64,000 nt of DNA from Eopsaltria australis (Eukaryota > Chordata > Aves > Passeriformes > Petroicidae), in assembly GCA_034509425.1 (NCBI GenBank), contig JAVTVJ010000132.1, positions 3,741,470 to 3,805,469 on the forward strand, given 5' to 3'. The translations under genes were made by a program, and so were the position numbers. Positions 11,468-23,938 of the stretch are shown here, in pieces (the stretch's first letter is position 1; every line of letters starts with the position of its first letter). A model generated the notes under the pieces. The model was not told where the DNA came from. It ran no database searches and saw only the letters and a program-made list of their open reading frames with translations.

Positions 11468-14400
11468 TCTGTTATTATCTATTTCCACTAATACATTTTA
11501 AAATATATTTTTCTCTTAATGATCTGAGGGCAAAGTTTTATTCAACACACTGCAATAGAAGGAGAAACAATTTTTAACTTTCCACTGGATGCCAGCCTTT
11601 AAAGTTGAACAATGTTTTAATTATTGCAGATGACAGAATGACACTATTCTGTAAATCTTCAGCCCAGTTCTTTACAGGGTGTCCAAGAAATTGCTTAGCA
11701 GATGCATCTTGTTTATACAGAACTTCTATAATAAATGGAGGCAGTTGGTGAAACAATAGATTTGATACAATAGAATTCAGAAAAAAAGCAGTTGCACAGC
11801 TTGCCTTACAGTACATGTGACAAGTAAGGAATCTCACCACATATGCTTTGTAATGACAGAACCCTAGTCTGACATGGGCCTGAGCAGATTTGCAAACACT
11901 CCTGTGTTAGGTGACTGGAAATGTTCATGACACACAGACCTTGCCCTTGTTCTGTCAGTAATCCATGTCTGTGGAGCACAAGGAAGAAAATGCCTGCTTG
12001 ATTAGTCTGTTTTTGTAATTGTAAGTTCAGTCCTTCAGTGTCACAGCAATACTAGTACTTACCCTTCCTATATAATAGCATAGCCTGCAAAATTAAGCTT
12101 TTGGGATGACAGAACTCTCAATGATGAGTTCACCTAATAAACTCCACTATGTCTTGAGTTGTCAATCCTGTTAACTTTCTCTGAGAGAGCCACCACAAAT
12201 TTTTGCTATAGCAATAATATTTAGCAATTATATGCAGACAGCATATAATATCTGCCATACTTTCCGTGTGGTGGTATGGATATGTGACATGCTTAATGTT
12301 AGTGACTATTTTCAGTACTTTCTGCATGAAGTCTAAATGTACCACATAATTCTGAGGATTTCAACAACACTGACCAAACCCTGCCTCCTTTAGGTGGTTT
12401 CTTTCCTATCATTAGGGTTTTTTTTTTTTGTATTCTGTTAAATGGCTTGGCCTTCCTTGCTGTTCAACTCACTAATTGTAGCTCCCAGAGTCTACTCCCA
12501 AGAAAAAGAATCTGAAGAATACATTACTTTTAAAAAGGGCAAGTATTTCTTAAGTAAAAAAGGACTATGTCATATATAAGTGACAGAAGAACAAACCCCA
12601 ATTGTTTTGAGACCTGTAAAATGAGAAAGAAATGCTTTCATAATACAAAAGTATTCAAGATTACACATCAATGCTTTTGTTTCAAAAGAATTCTGTTAGG
12701 TTTATATATTTCAGTTAAACAAAATTTCTGTGATTTGAGGCATTTTCTAGGACTGCAAATTTGATTAGTGAGAATGGACATGGATCGGAAGAAATTATCA
12801 ATCCAGTCTGCAATTGTATTTCATTTATTATCTCCTGGAGGAGCCCTAATAGGGCAAAATTAACTCCCACAGTTATCAAATAAAGTTCTGTGCTTTTCAG
12901 GTGAAAAGCTTCCATTTGTATTCACTCTTTCAGGACAAACACTGTAAGCACAGTGGGAACTGTGAATTAATAGGGTCACCAAAATTGCTCTTAGAGCTAC
13001 ACTCTAAACACAAGAGGAAAAACAGGAACCTCTAATACTGACTAAACAAATGTTATTTTAAAGCATCATTACATCTGGAGTCAAGAAGGATGCACACAGA
13101 GTCTGTGATCACTGTGTAAGGTGTAGTACAGTGTGGGCAATGGACTCTTTGAAGTAGCACTGTGAAAGACAAAGGAATTCAGAGAGATCATGAAGAGTTC
13201 AGCTCTGTACAACCCCTGAATATGCTTCTAAAAGTGACATATTCCAGATGTGAGACCTTCTACAACATTGTCAGGTCATTTACAAATATGGATGCAAAGA
13301 GCTGCAACATAATTGAGTTAATTATTGGTTCTTTAAAGCACCACATCATATAACCAACTAGCTTCTGGCACAGTTCTGCCAAAACCAGGAATCATTGGAA
13401 ATGAACAGGTTACAGAGTCTAAGTGAGAATAGGGCTACAGCTCTAAGACTACAGCACTTTAATTTCCTCTCCAATCCATCTTATTCCAGGAAGAATTAAT
13501 TTTACTGTAAGATCTTGCCAAACAACAAATGAAACAGGAAAAACCATGGATCCACTCAGAACTTTTCTGCAGACAGAGGATGCAATGGAAATGCAGAAAA
13601 GGCAGCCTTTTCTTGAGGACTGCAGACTGTGAGGATCCAAAGCAGCACTGCTGAGACATGGTTCCTTTCCAGACCTACTGCTCTGGCAAGACTAGAGAAA
13701 GCTCTGGTCACAGACAAGCCCTGAAACAGTACAATGGGCCCTGACAGCACAATGGGCCCAACATCTCATGCTCAGCTAACACTGAAGGAAAAGGTTGGTG
13801 TATTAAAAATACAAACAAGCAGCCCCGTGCCATGTAAAATACATTCAGAATAAAGCAGCACTGAAAACAGATGTGGTGCTGAATGTGTTACTTGATGCTT
13901 TTACTAAGACCTTCAGTTCAGACCCTGAACTCTTTAAGTATGCCAATGTCCTCAACAGAATTTCTGCTTACATCAACCAAAGTTGTGTATGACAGAGATC
14001 TATAATCTGTCTCATTAAAGGTGAATAATTTCTTTACACTGCAGAAAATTATAATTGAATCATTTGCTCCTGAAGGATCAGATATTTCACATTATCATTT
14101 AAGGCCTTTTATTTGTAGGAAAGGAGTTAAATATGTAAATGTCTACATGAGAATGATACTTAGGTACATTCCTAACTTCAAATGTGGAAGTTAAGATGGA
14201 GAGGGCTATCCATATAAGTTTCTAGACAGAGTCCAGAAGGTTTACTGAGCTTCTGAGTTAAACATTCAAATTGAAGGAAGTCTTCTAAAACAGGTCTTTA
14301 AACAGAGGAAAAGTTAGGGATCACATGTGCAACACACCAGCTCACATAAATGGAACTCCACTGACACAAAGCTATTTTTGATTTGTCTTGATGCAGACAA

Positions 14401-14578
14401 GCTCAGCATCATACCCAATCTTACTTCAGAGAATTAAAAAATAATGTCTAAATAATGCTGTTTAATGAGTTTGAATTATATAGTCTATATATAGCAAAGA
14501 CCCTAAGCATGGAACACAGTAAAAAGCAGAATTTACTAACACTTGAGTCATATTTAAGCAATCAACAAACCAACTGAT

Positions 14579-14600
14579 CGACCAACCAACCAACCAACCA
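14579..14600. repeat. (CAAC)n microsatellite
   Basis: About five tandem copies of a CAAC unit, with a degenerate lead-in from 14563. Confidence 0.85.
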
Positions 14601-14876
14601 TAAACACATTACAGTAATAAAAAGATCCAAACTTTTTCCACAAGAACTAGAAGTATCCAGGGGATATTTACCAGCAAGCTGTTTCCCCACCCTACTCCAA
14701 CAACCTTGAGGTTTCCAGGTCTGAACTACCAGTTCCAAATGTTTTAATTCCATTATTTCCAACAAAAATTTTTAGTGAAAATGCTGAGTCTGAATCTCTC
14801 AATATGAAATATAATCAGCTAAACAGCAGAACATGTTGCCATCTTCGTGTTTGCTTCTTCAATGGAAAAAGAAGGT

Positions 14877-15020
14877 ATCACAGATTTACAGAATATTCTG
14901 AGTTGGAAGGGAACCCCAAGGATCATCGAGTGCAACTCTTAAGGAAATGGCCCATAAAGGGATCAAACACACAGCCTTGATATTATTAGCATTATGCTTT
15001 AATCAACTGAGCTAATCTCA
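14877..15020 (-). mobile_element. tRNA-Ile-derived SINE with CR1 tail (TguSINE1-like)
   Basis: Read on the minus strand, the element starts GAGATTAGCTCAGTTGATTA, an A-box-containing tRNA 5' half. It continues through a tRNA-Ile-like anticodon region (TGCTAATAAT) and a decayed B box (TGTTTGATCCC). It then switches to a CR1-type 3' tail (GATGATCCTTGGGG, TTCCCTTCCAACTC, ATTCTGT repeats). This tRNA-Ile head plus CR1 tail is the structure of TguSINE1, a SINE described from zebra finch and mobilised by CR1. The tRNA part has many mismatches and is not a functional tRNA gene. Confidence 0.85.
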
Positions 15021-15469
15021 GTATCAATGGTAGTTCTTATCCTGAGCCTTGACTCCCAGGCTTGAGCACTTGCTAACTAGATCAGAAAGGCAACTTTAAC
15101 TTTCTAGCCGGAGGAAAAGAATGCAATGGCCAGGATAAATGTCTTCCAGAAGCAACTCTAAGTTCTTTCTTTTCTTCATGTTGCTATTATTAGGGTATGA
15201 CACCCTAAGCACAGGGTATCTTCTTTTATTAAGGTACAGTACAGCAGTAAAAGTTATTAGCAAAGAGTTTAGATCTGCTTTGCCTTATGTAAACATCAGA
15301 TATTCATTTAGTCTTCTTTGGCCCTGAAAAAGACACTTCTTCCTACATACATTGTCCTAAGCAGTGAAATTATTCCTTCTGGCCTCTTAATTTAAAGTTA
15401 TAATTTACTACTATCAGGTGTTTTCTCTGTAAGGTACACGTGAGTGTAGCTCTCTGCTCTGATTAAGAC

Positions 15470-15488
15470 TGAACACCTAAGGTGTTCA
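15470..15488. promoter_or_regulatory. T-box-like inverted repeat (9-bp arms, 1-bp centre)
   Basis: tgaacacctaaggtgttca: exact 9-bp arms around a single A, with opposed AGGTGT half-sites as in the palindromic T-box element. The outer bases differ from the classical site (TTC in place of TGA). Binding is inferred, not shown. Confidence 0.35.
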
Positions 15489-15625
15489 CCAAAAGGATGA
15501 CCACTTTCCTGCTAGCAGTTTGAATAAATGAATATGATTAGTGGTCAGCAGGCTGACAGATGACCTTGCTAAACACAGATAGGTTGTCTTCATTTCATCA
15601 AGGTGTTTACTTTATCAGGAGTGTT

Positions 15626-15646
15626 TTCAGCAGCATGCACAGCTGG
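15626..15646 (+). promoter_or_regulatory. RE1/NRSE-like site (imperfect)
   Basis: ttcagcagcat followed by gcacagctgg matches the left REST half-site at 8 of 9 positions and part of the right half-site with canonical spacing, but mismatches the final GCGCC side. It lies in an intron of a neuronal gene. Treat it as a candidate only. Confidence 0.25.
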
Positions 15647-15924
15647 AAAGCTGTGTGCCACCAGGTTTTCCTCAGCACATGGGCTTCTTTCATCTTTTAG
15701 ATTGGTGTTTGCATGTCCTCTTACTTAGAGGACACAAGTGCTTCAGAGGCAATCTGCTAAGGGGATCAGGAAGACAGTGGAGGGTACTAACAATCTTAAT
15801 AGAGCTGATAGGTGGATTTCACATGTTGAAGGTCTGTCTGTGTTGACTTCATGTAAATTAAAGAAAGACCACAAAAATATTATGAGATTTAAAAAAAACA
15901 ATCCTAAAATTTAAACAAATACTA

Positions 15925-15982
15925 TTGGATTCAATGATCTTAGAGGTCTCTTCCAACCTAAATAATTCTCTGATTCTCTGAA
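15925..15982 (+). mobile_element. CR1 LINE extreme 3' end
   Basis: A short fragment with the CR1 terminal signature: 'ttcaatgatcttagaggtct', 'cttccaacctaaataattct', then a degenerate ATTCTCTG repeat tail. Confidence 0.85.
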
Positions 15983-16321
15983 ATATGAAAGCAGGGAGAA
16001 CATCTATCCCTGTGTCCATGTGCTAGTTTTTCTTATTAGAAAGACCTGTACTGTATCTCCTCTGAATACACACTGCTATCTGTAGTTTACAGCTATTTTT
16101 GAAGTGTATGTCACTTGAAAAATTAGGTGCAATACCACATATTAGTATACTGGTTATGCCAACTACTTTGAGTTCAATAGAAAATGTAAGAGCATTTAAA
16201 AGACTCCTAATTCACTTGTTAAGAAACTGCAATAGTTTTTATAGCATCAGCTGTGAAATGGGTTTGAATGCTGTATCAAATTTGCTTAGGTCTAGAACCA
16301 ACCTAACTCCTCCTGTTCCTG

Positions 16322-16349
16322 ATTAGAAAATACAGGAGTATTTTCTAAT
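16322..16349. repeat. Perfect 12-bp hairpin abutting a (TAAAA)n tract
   Basis: Arms attagaaaatac and gtattttctaat with a 4-nt loop (agga). The right arm runs directly into the pentanucleotide repeat. Confidence 0.9.
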
Positions 16350-16374
16350 AAAATAAAATAAAATAAAATAAAAG
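16347..16374. repeat. (TAAAA)n microsatellite
   Basis: Five tandem AATAA-type pentamers that begin inside the right arm of the hairpin. Confidence 0.9.
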
Positions 16375-17191
16375 GAGTACAAGCATTTTGAATGTCTTCA
16401 TGTGATATAGACTAAATGGTTCCTTGGAACATCTGTTCCAGGAGCTTCTCCAAGGGAGATTTTTTTAAAATAGAAACACATTGTGAAACAGTCTTCAGGA
16501 TCCAACTACCTGAAGCAAGCTCATCTCAGCAGAAGGTACTTTGGTTTGCCTTGAAATTTGAATGCACACTTCAGTTTTTAACCCACAGGTTCTTGGCAGT
16601 TTCTATCCCAAAGAAGGGGTGCTCCAAAATCAGTCTTTAATCTCACTCCTTCCCATTTGTATTTCAATTTACAGGTTAGGTTATCACAGGTAACACAGGT
16701 CATCTCTATCTGTCCTTTTTTCCTGGGATAGAAGGGAAAGAAAAGATTCATCTTTCCTTTAGTGGCTGTGTTGAACATAAGGGCTTCTCATGTCTCTTCA
16801 TAGATAGATGGATAAATACCTGCTCTTCAAAGATTCAGATTTAATGGAAATTTAGAGGATATGCTAGCCATTGACAGAGAGTTTAAAATATGAATTTTGG
16901 TTTAAAGGATTGTGTACAGAAGTACAAGCAAAGAATTTAGGACTCATCAGAAAAGTTTAGTTGGTTTTTTTTTTTCCTTGTAGTTTAAAATTTATATTTT
17001 GAGATTTATGAGACTGTTAGGATGCATCTGTGTTCTCCATGTCCTTTAGCTCACCAATGACACGGCTGCAAAGATGTGATTTTCAAAAAGGCCATGATGG
17101 TTTCAGTAAATGCTCAAGTATTTCCAGTAAGAACTGTTTATCTATATTACCTGTATATTACCTGTATCTGCTGAGAACCCCATCCAAAATT

Positions 17192-17220
17192 CCCATTCCT
17201 TTAAACAAAAAAGGAATGGG
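17192..17220. repeat. Perfect 11-bp inverted repeat, 7-nt loop
   Basis: Arms cccattccttt and aaaggaatggg around aaacaaa. Each arm includes a CATTCC core. Confidence 0.9.
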
Positions 17221-17609
17221 CAATGACATACCTGAGTTTCCCAGGATTTACTCTTTTCTACTAGAAAACTGAATTTGAGCTAAGAAACAGTAAAATACCA
17301 TACCTTTACCCTCCTACCCTCTCCCTTCCCCCTCTTCTCCATTTTTGCCTCTATAGTCCTATCCTCAGCTTGCTGATGGAATTCTTCTGTCACCAATACT
17401 TACAGTTTTAACTGTTTTGTTCACCTAGACTGTAGCTACTTCTTGAAATTTTCTGAACTGTTATCACCTACAGCACTAGTGACAGAAACTTTTATGAGAA
17501 CTGCGTAGGCATCCTGGTGACCAGTGGATAATTCTACATTTTGTTTCTAGGGACAGGAATACAAAGACACATGAAGACTTCCTGCTAAGGTGACTTATAA
17601 GGTGGGTTG

Positions 17610-17623
17610 CTACAATATTGTAG
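17610..17623. repeat. 14-bp perfect palindrome followed by a 10-bp direct repeat
   Basis: ctacaatattgtag is self-complementary. tgtagtgagc occurs at 17619-17628 and again at 17631-17640. Confidence 0.85.
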
Positions 17624-19983
17624 TGAGCCTTGTAGTGAGCAGCAAGTGATTGAGACAACTGAATTCATAGCTGAGAGAATCTAACTTTCCACACAGTCAA
17701 TAGATAAAGGCAAGAGTCATATTCAGACCATGTAGTTTAAGAACACCTAAATTTGCACCTTTTTTTCTGGAAAATCAGCAGTCCAAACTCCACCAATGAA
17801 GCTTATGCTACAAGAAGGATAAAGTGAAACATCAGTATCCCTACTAGAAACAATAGAAAATTAAAAATTTTAAAAAATATGATTTATTGATTAGTCTCTA
17901 GATCTCACCAAAACCAAACTGTTATCACTCTCTACTCTTTGGCACAGACATAAGGACCTCCCTACTACCTTCCTAACTCATTGCTAGAAACACTTCCTTG
18001 TAAATCATCTCTGCTTTAACTGGGACTGTTGCATACTGATTACCATGTCAAAAGGACCATGAAATACTTTTCAAATAAAATTCTATTATTACTTCTCTGA
18101 TTTCATGGGGAATTTTTCTTAATGACTAATCATTTAGCTAGAACATATATTTATTTATTAATGTACATTTGTTTTATTACTGGAATACCATGAGTTCCTA
18201 AGAAAAACTTGACCTATATAAGTTTTAATTTCAAGTAATATGCAGAGCAGCTTATAGAGGTACCTTTGTAAATTTTTTGCAGTTCTTAACCACAGCCTAC
18301 TATATATGGAAGGAAAGCAGTCAAAAAACAATGTCAGCCTCTTCACATTGATTAGGACCACTAACTGCATGTGTAACTGTGTTGGAATAAGTAAACCACT
18401 GTGTTTCATTATCACAGAAAAATAAACTGAGCATAAAGCCTGCTGGCTTGGCAGAAGCAATTTTCTTGAGCTTTTGAGTTTTGCTTTATTTTTTTTTCCT
18501 TTTATCATTTTTGATAGTGTAGATTCAAAGTTTTTAATGTCAGTTGAAATCACAGCGGCAGTTGCACCATAATCTAAGCACCAACAAACTTGGTCACCAC
18601 TATTTTTAAAGAAACTGCTGGACATCCTGCACTTGCTCATCAAGAGAGCAACAGCAGTTGCACATCAGCCTGATCTAACACAGCTTCACTTCCAGACTCT
18701 GAAACAGCAGAGCTCCCTCTAAAAGGAAATTACTTTCCTGTTGCATCAAACTCATGGAACTTTTAAGACTGACCATGTACTCTCTACCAATTTTGTGGCA
18801 AATTCAGGCAATTGAGGAAACGCTACAGATGCAGTATCTGAGAAAACTCTGATAGCCACCCAGCTGGCCACCATCTTGCCCAAAGGGAAAGAATACTTCC
18901 AAAATCTTTCTTTAAGATTTAAGATCTGACCTTACAGAATGCTGAAACAAAAGTCATACAACTTTCATACCTGGTTCCTAAGAGGAATCCAACTGAGGAG
19001 TGCTGAAAGCTTTTCTTATATTTTTATTGGTTAGAAAGGTGAATCTACCCAACCAAAAACGTGTTCCCTGGAAATGGGAACAAAATACTTTTTAGATAGC
19101 TCATTAATTTTTGCATGATTCCTTCATTTCACCCCAGTGCATTATGATGTCTGTCATCAGCATATGGAGTAAATGGACAGTGATTACATATTTTGAAAGT
19201 ATTATATAAAGTCCAATATCCCAAAAAAAGAGAAAGTTGAATGGGCTAATCACATTGCTACTGCATTAATTTGGTTACTACCAGTAACCTGTATGTCTAA
19301 ATGGCATTTATGCCATGGTATGATAACAAAAATACATAAACTTTAGAAAGGCGTTATCTATGTAAACCTGTCAGTCTCTATATTTTTAATAGAATCAACT
19401 GAAGCACACAGAATCCAAGTCTAAAATAACCAAAGTATATTATAATCGTTAGCTCTGAATAGTTTCTTGGGGTAGGGGGAACTATAGGGCAAAATTTTCA
19501 AAGGGAAGAGGTCCATTTTTGCTCACAAAAATTATCTGCAAACTTGTGACAGAATTTATGTGGGCAATTGTTGACATTCTATAAACAGATCTAGCAAATA
19601 CCCTTGCAAATGCTCAGTACAGGCACCCAGCTGTAGCTGATGCTTTGCTTGTACCATTGTGAATATTCTCCTGGTAACTGCATGCATTAATCCACTACTA
19701 GGATTACATTTTATGCAAGCATTTTTTAGCACAAACACACCTCCACCCTCCTTGTTTGAAATGTGAGTGCTGGTGTATTAAAAAATATTTGGAAGACAGA
19801 CTTATAAAAATAAATGCTAAGAGAACACAGTGGGGTATATTTTCAGTGTGGAGCAGAGAGATTTAACTGCATGACTTCATTAGCTTTAACGAGAACTGAA
19901 CAGCTAAATCCTCACACACCACACTAGAAGATTAACCCAGAAAACACACATTGTTTACTTTTTACTAATACTCTGATTATTAC

Positions 19984-20357
19984 CACGTTCTTCCTCCTCC
20001 TCCTCTTCTTCCTCCTCTTCTTCTTCCTCCTCCTCTTCATCCTCCACATCTTCACCTTCCTCTTCATCCTCCTCTTCTTCCTCCTCAATCTCCTCTTCTT
20101 CTTCTCGATCTATCTCCTCATCGTCCTCCTCCTCGTCACCTTGCTCCTCATTATCATCAGAATATTCCTCCTCTTCTTCATCCTCTTCCTCTTCTTCCTC
20201 TTCCTTTTCATCCATTTCCTCTGTTCCATCAGTTTCATAGCACTCATCTACTGAAGAGTTGTCAGCTTTAACCACAAAGGGTTTTCTTTTGGGGGCTGGT
20301 TCTTGGGGTTGCTTATCTTGTGTTTTTCTTTTTTTTGCCAACGGACAGCCATAAACA
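19984..20357 (-). CDS. MYT1L: MYT1L exon: end of zinc finger 1, basic NLS-like segment, long acidic tract (residues 51-175)
   Basis: The exon starts after TTTATTTTTGAACAG (acceptor ending at 20358). T completes Ser51, then [16 protein letters not shown] follows, with Cys55 closing the CCHHC finger and KKRK plus PAPKRKPF as likely nuclear-localisation basic patches. After a short spacer ([17 protein letters not shown]) the protein becomes almost pure Glu/Asp for about 80 residues and ends with a run of 17 glutamates (19988-20038) and Arg175. The run mixes GAA and GAG codons. I place the donor at GTAATA (19983-19978), leaving G in phase 1. This matches the mammalian junction, where the following residues are EDHQ. 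An alternative donor three bases upstream (GTGGTA at 19986) is weaker. Acidic-tract length varies among species. The next exon is not in the window. Confidence 0.95.
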
Positions 20358-20837
20358 CTGTTCAAAAATAAAAGATGAAAATTATTACACTATCCTCCAG
20401 ATTTTATTTAGTCATATATTCTAATTCTACATCATGATTAGCTGCTGTTCGCAAAATGCAAGATCTCAAAGTAAAATGATGTTTAGGCAATGATGACCAA
20501 GGGGGAGGACACAAAACCTGCGAAAATGCAAGCGACTATTATTTGCCTGAAAATGTCACACATACATGACAGAGTAACAGTTTCAGAAGTTATACAAATG
20601 TGTGTTTCTCCTTCTCATTCATTTTTATCTTCTACATGTTACACTCCTTCCTAACGCAGATGAATATAGTTTAAAAAACAGCAATCTTGTCCTACCTGTA
20701 GCTAGCAGTACAAAATTCAGGAATAAAGCAATGCTTCATAATTTTTCACTGTTCAGTACTTTGATTGTGTGCAGTTATGTTTCAGTGAATGTTTAAATAA
20801 TGAAAATATGATCATATTTTGAATGTTTTTGTTTGTT

Positions 20838-20878
20838 ATTATAAATAATAACATAATAATACAAAAATAATAATGAAT
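20838..20878. repeat. AT-rich imperfect (AAT)n tract
   Basis: Interrupted ATA/AAT trinucleotides about 0.5 kb from the acidic exon, on its intron side. Confidence 0.6.
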
Positions 20879-23156
20879 CGCTCTTAAATTCTCCACAATT
20901 TTTCTTCATTATATGCTACAAGGCTTGAAAAATGGGCAAATAAGCTCTCCAACACAATCAACTCCAATAATTATCATAGCCAGAGCTACAAGTGTTCTCA
21001 TATTAAAAAAAACAAACAATAAACAAAATCTCTTGTCAATGAAGAAAGACTTTTCAGAATTGAGTACCATTTCCTTATCGATCATTTTAGTGCATTTTAA
21101 TGCATTGTAATAGAAATAATATTTCAGAGTCCTTGTCTTCTACCAGAATAGCCACCTGTTTCTCAAAGGTCACATAATCCGTATTTGTTGTGAACCTCAT
21201 CTCCCTTGTGTAACCTCTATAACATTCTGTGAAGAGTGACTGCACACACACATTACTTTTTGTTCAAAGTACTTCCTCTTTGAACCTTTTCATTGTGTGA
21301 TTATAAACATTACTCAAGCTATATCAGTTTTTAGTCTTCTTCCTGTGATTAACTAGTTTTGGGATATTTCAACTGTTCTTTATAACCTTTTCTGCATATC
21401 TACTAATAACCTCCCCTTTCACATTATATTCTTTCTTCCTTCATCCCAATACACTAAGAATCTCTTATTTTCTTCCACTCTAATAATGGTTCATATTCTG
21501 TTGATAGACCACTGAAAAATCTGGGGCTTCACCACATTTAGTACTATAGATGTGCCCTATGTGGTGTCCTCATAGTCTTGATCTTGGTCTAATTTAATTG
21601 CATCCCAGCAGCTATGCATTCCAATTACTTAAACTCCAACTTAGGTAAACACAATTTCATTTAAGCACTCAATCACTTTAAGTGACTAACTTAGGTATTG
21701 TCTTACCTAAATTTCAAACCACTTGTTTACAGTCTACCTGGCACACACATATCTAAGGAACATAGAGGGTGTCAAAAGATGTGATTCATTAAAAACCTGC
21801 TACAGGAGACCTTCTCTGTGCAACACAGGTGCTACTCTCTCTGTGTGGGGACAGTAAGTGTCTTTAAAGTCTAATCCAGCATGCCTAAAATCCCCTTCCT
21901 CCATTAACACCATGGAAAAATACTGCATATATTTTAAGTACATCCATCTAGCCAGACTCCAATGCACCTCACTTGGGAGTAGGGTAGCCGTCCTAGTGGG
22001 ATATCGATTCCAGACACCAGCATCAGGCTACAGGGGGAACAGATCCACAACCTCCAGATTCCAGAGCCATGCTCCATCCAGAAGGTCGTGTGGCACATTC
22101 TGTGGAAGAGCATCCTCTTATGGAAGATAAACTCCGGTATGCCTGGAAGCAAGAAACGCTGATGCAACAGGCAAGCAAAAGCCCAGATCTTCACTAATTT
22201 TAAGAGCCCTAAACCTGAAAAATAGGGAGCTCTAAGCTTCTGGTGTTTTCTCTTAGGACTCTGTTTCTATCTAAAGACACTTCAAAGTAAAACCTATAAA
22301 TACAGAAGAAATCCTTGTCCTAGATCACAACTACAGTTCATTGCCAAATGACTGTCCTGCCTCTTTTCCTGTGAGTCCTCCTCTTGGTCAGGACCCAGCT
22401 GCCCAGAATCAAGACAAAATGTAGGACATATTTCCATGCAAAACATCCCACATCATCACAGTCAAGACACAAAATATGATTTCCATCAGTCTGGACATTG
22501 CATAAAACCTGGGGTCAAAGGGAAGCACAGATTCTTGTAGCTCCGACCACTCCAGGTTTGTTTTGGTGCTTTCCCTGGTGCTACAGCGTTTCAGCAGCCT
22601 CCTACTTAAACTCTCTGCATGGAGCTCTGAGAGAAGGCAGATGAATTTTCCCTCAGAAATGGAATTTCAGAGTGTGTGTTGTGCTGAGGAAAATGGCTGG
22701 ATAATTAGGGAGGAACCTATTTCATTTAAGTGTCTAATAGAGGCCACATCCAGGAAAACAAGAGTGGATCACGTCCTGGGGCTTAGGCAGGCTTTAGAAA
22801 CTTGTGCATTGGTTCAAAATTATTTAAGCAGACAGGTCAAAATTTACTGAATGGATGTGTCCTGCTCTCTTGGTTTTTGTTTCTTCTCTTTCAGAGAATA
22901 CTACCCTCACTATAGTTTCTTCAATGCCATTATTTCTTAAATTCTATTTTCTCAAAATCCAGGTCTTTATTTCCAAAGATGTGAGTAGGCTTACCCCCAG
23001 AAATCCCCAGAATTTCTTTTCTTCCTCTTATTATAACCTTCTTAGAAAATTGCAAGAGGCAATGATGACACTTCAGCCAGCTCTGAACTAAAAGGGCACC
23101 CACAGACGTGTAACTGAAAATTTTTCCCCACTGGCATTTACACAAACTCAAATTGT

Positions 23157-23290
23157 TCATAGAGTAATGGAATGGGCTGGGTTGGAAGGAACCTTAAAGA
23201 TCATCTTCTTCCAATCCCCCTGCATGGGCAGGGACGCTTTCCACTAGACCAAGCTGCTCAAAGTCCCATCCAACCTTGGCCATTTTTTCA
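23157..23290 (-). mobile_element. CR1 LINE 3' fragment
   Basis: Antisense CR1 3' end: 'gggttggaaggaaccttaaa', 'gatcatcttcttccaatccc', 'catgggcagggacgctttcc', 'aagctgctcaaagtcccatc'. Decays into unique sequence after about 23290. Confidence 0.88.
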
Positions 23291-23938
23291 CAATAAAGCC
23301 AGAACATTAACTCCATCCCGCCCCAACCTTTTTTCCTTTAAGAACACCAAATACTTGTAACAGTTTTCATCTAGTAATGCCTGAAAAGAATCTCTATAGA
23401 AATTCACAAATGTGTAAGAAGTGAGGTGAAGGACAGGGGGATAACAAATACATCTATTTCAGTTTGAACTGTTGTTTAATTTTTGCATTTGACAAGTAAG
23501 AAACACTGCAACAAATTACTGGTCAAAGTAGAAAGAATCATCACTGCCGTTTTTTGTCATCTTTAATATCTTTTTCATATCTTCATGGTCTTCTACATAA
23601 TATTCTGCAAGGTTTTTGAGAATCTAGGGAATTACTTGGGATTCAGGGGGCAAGTGCATAATTGGCAATGGAAATCAATTCCAGTTAGCTGTCTGATGAC
23701 TTTGATATTTTTATAAATCTCACTAAATAACTATTTGGAACTCAGCTATTCAAGTAAAGTTGTGAACTTTGACTTTAGTTTATATCTTTATGAATATATT
23801 CTCAGTGTCTTTGCTCATAGAATTAAAACTGAGGACACATCAGCAACTACTCAAAACAAGTATTTGTATATTTTATTGGCTGGGTCCTACACTAAGGCTT
23901 GGAAATACGTAGTTTTTCTAAGGAAATGGGTTATGCTA

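Larger units (their letters stand above)
8368..14876. other. Intron, mostly featureless
   Basis: AT-rich intron. Only small items stand out: a 16-bp palindrome at 11452-11467, an 8-bp-arm inverted repeat at 12892-12909 and a (CAAC)n tract near 14579-14600. No exon or RNA gene was seen. Confidence 0.5.
15021..19983. other. Intron with small repeats and inverted repeats
   Basis: Apart from the CR1 end at 15925-15982, a T-box-like palindrome, an RE1-like site, two hairpins and a (TAAAA)n tract, nothing is recognised. A 161-codon minus-strand frame at 18158-18643 has no domain and does not match the next MYT1L exon. Confidence 0.5.

Noticed and set aside
14940..15020. tRNA-Ile-like sequence
   Set aside because: Has many mismatches to a real tRNA-Ile and is fused to a CR1 tail, so it is the SINE head and not a tRNA gene.
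18158..18643. 161-codon minus-strand open frame
   Set aside because: Does not match the MYT1L exon expected to follow the acidic tract and has no known domain.
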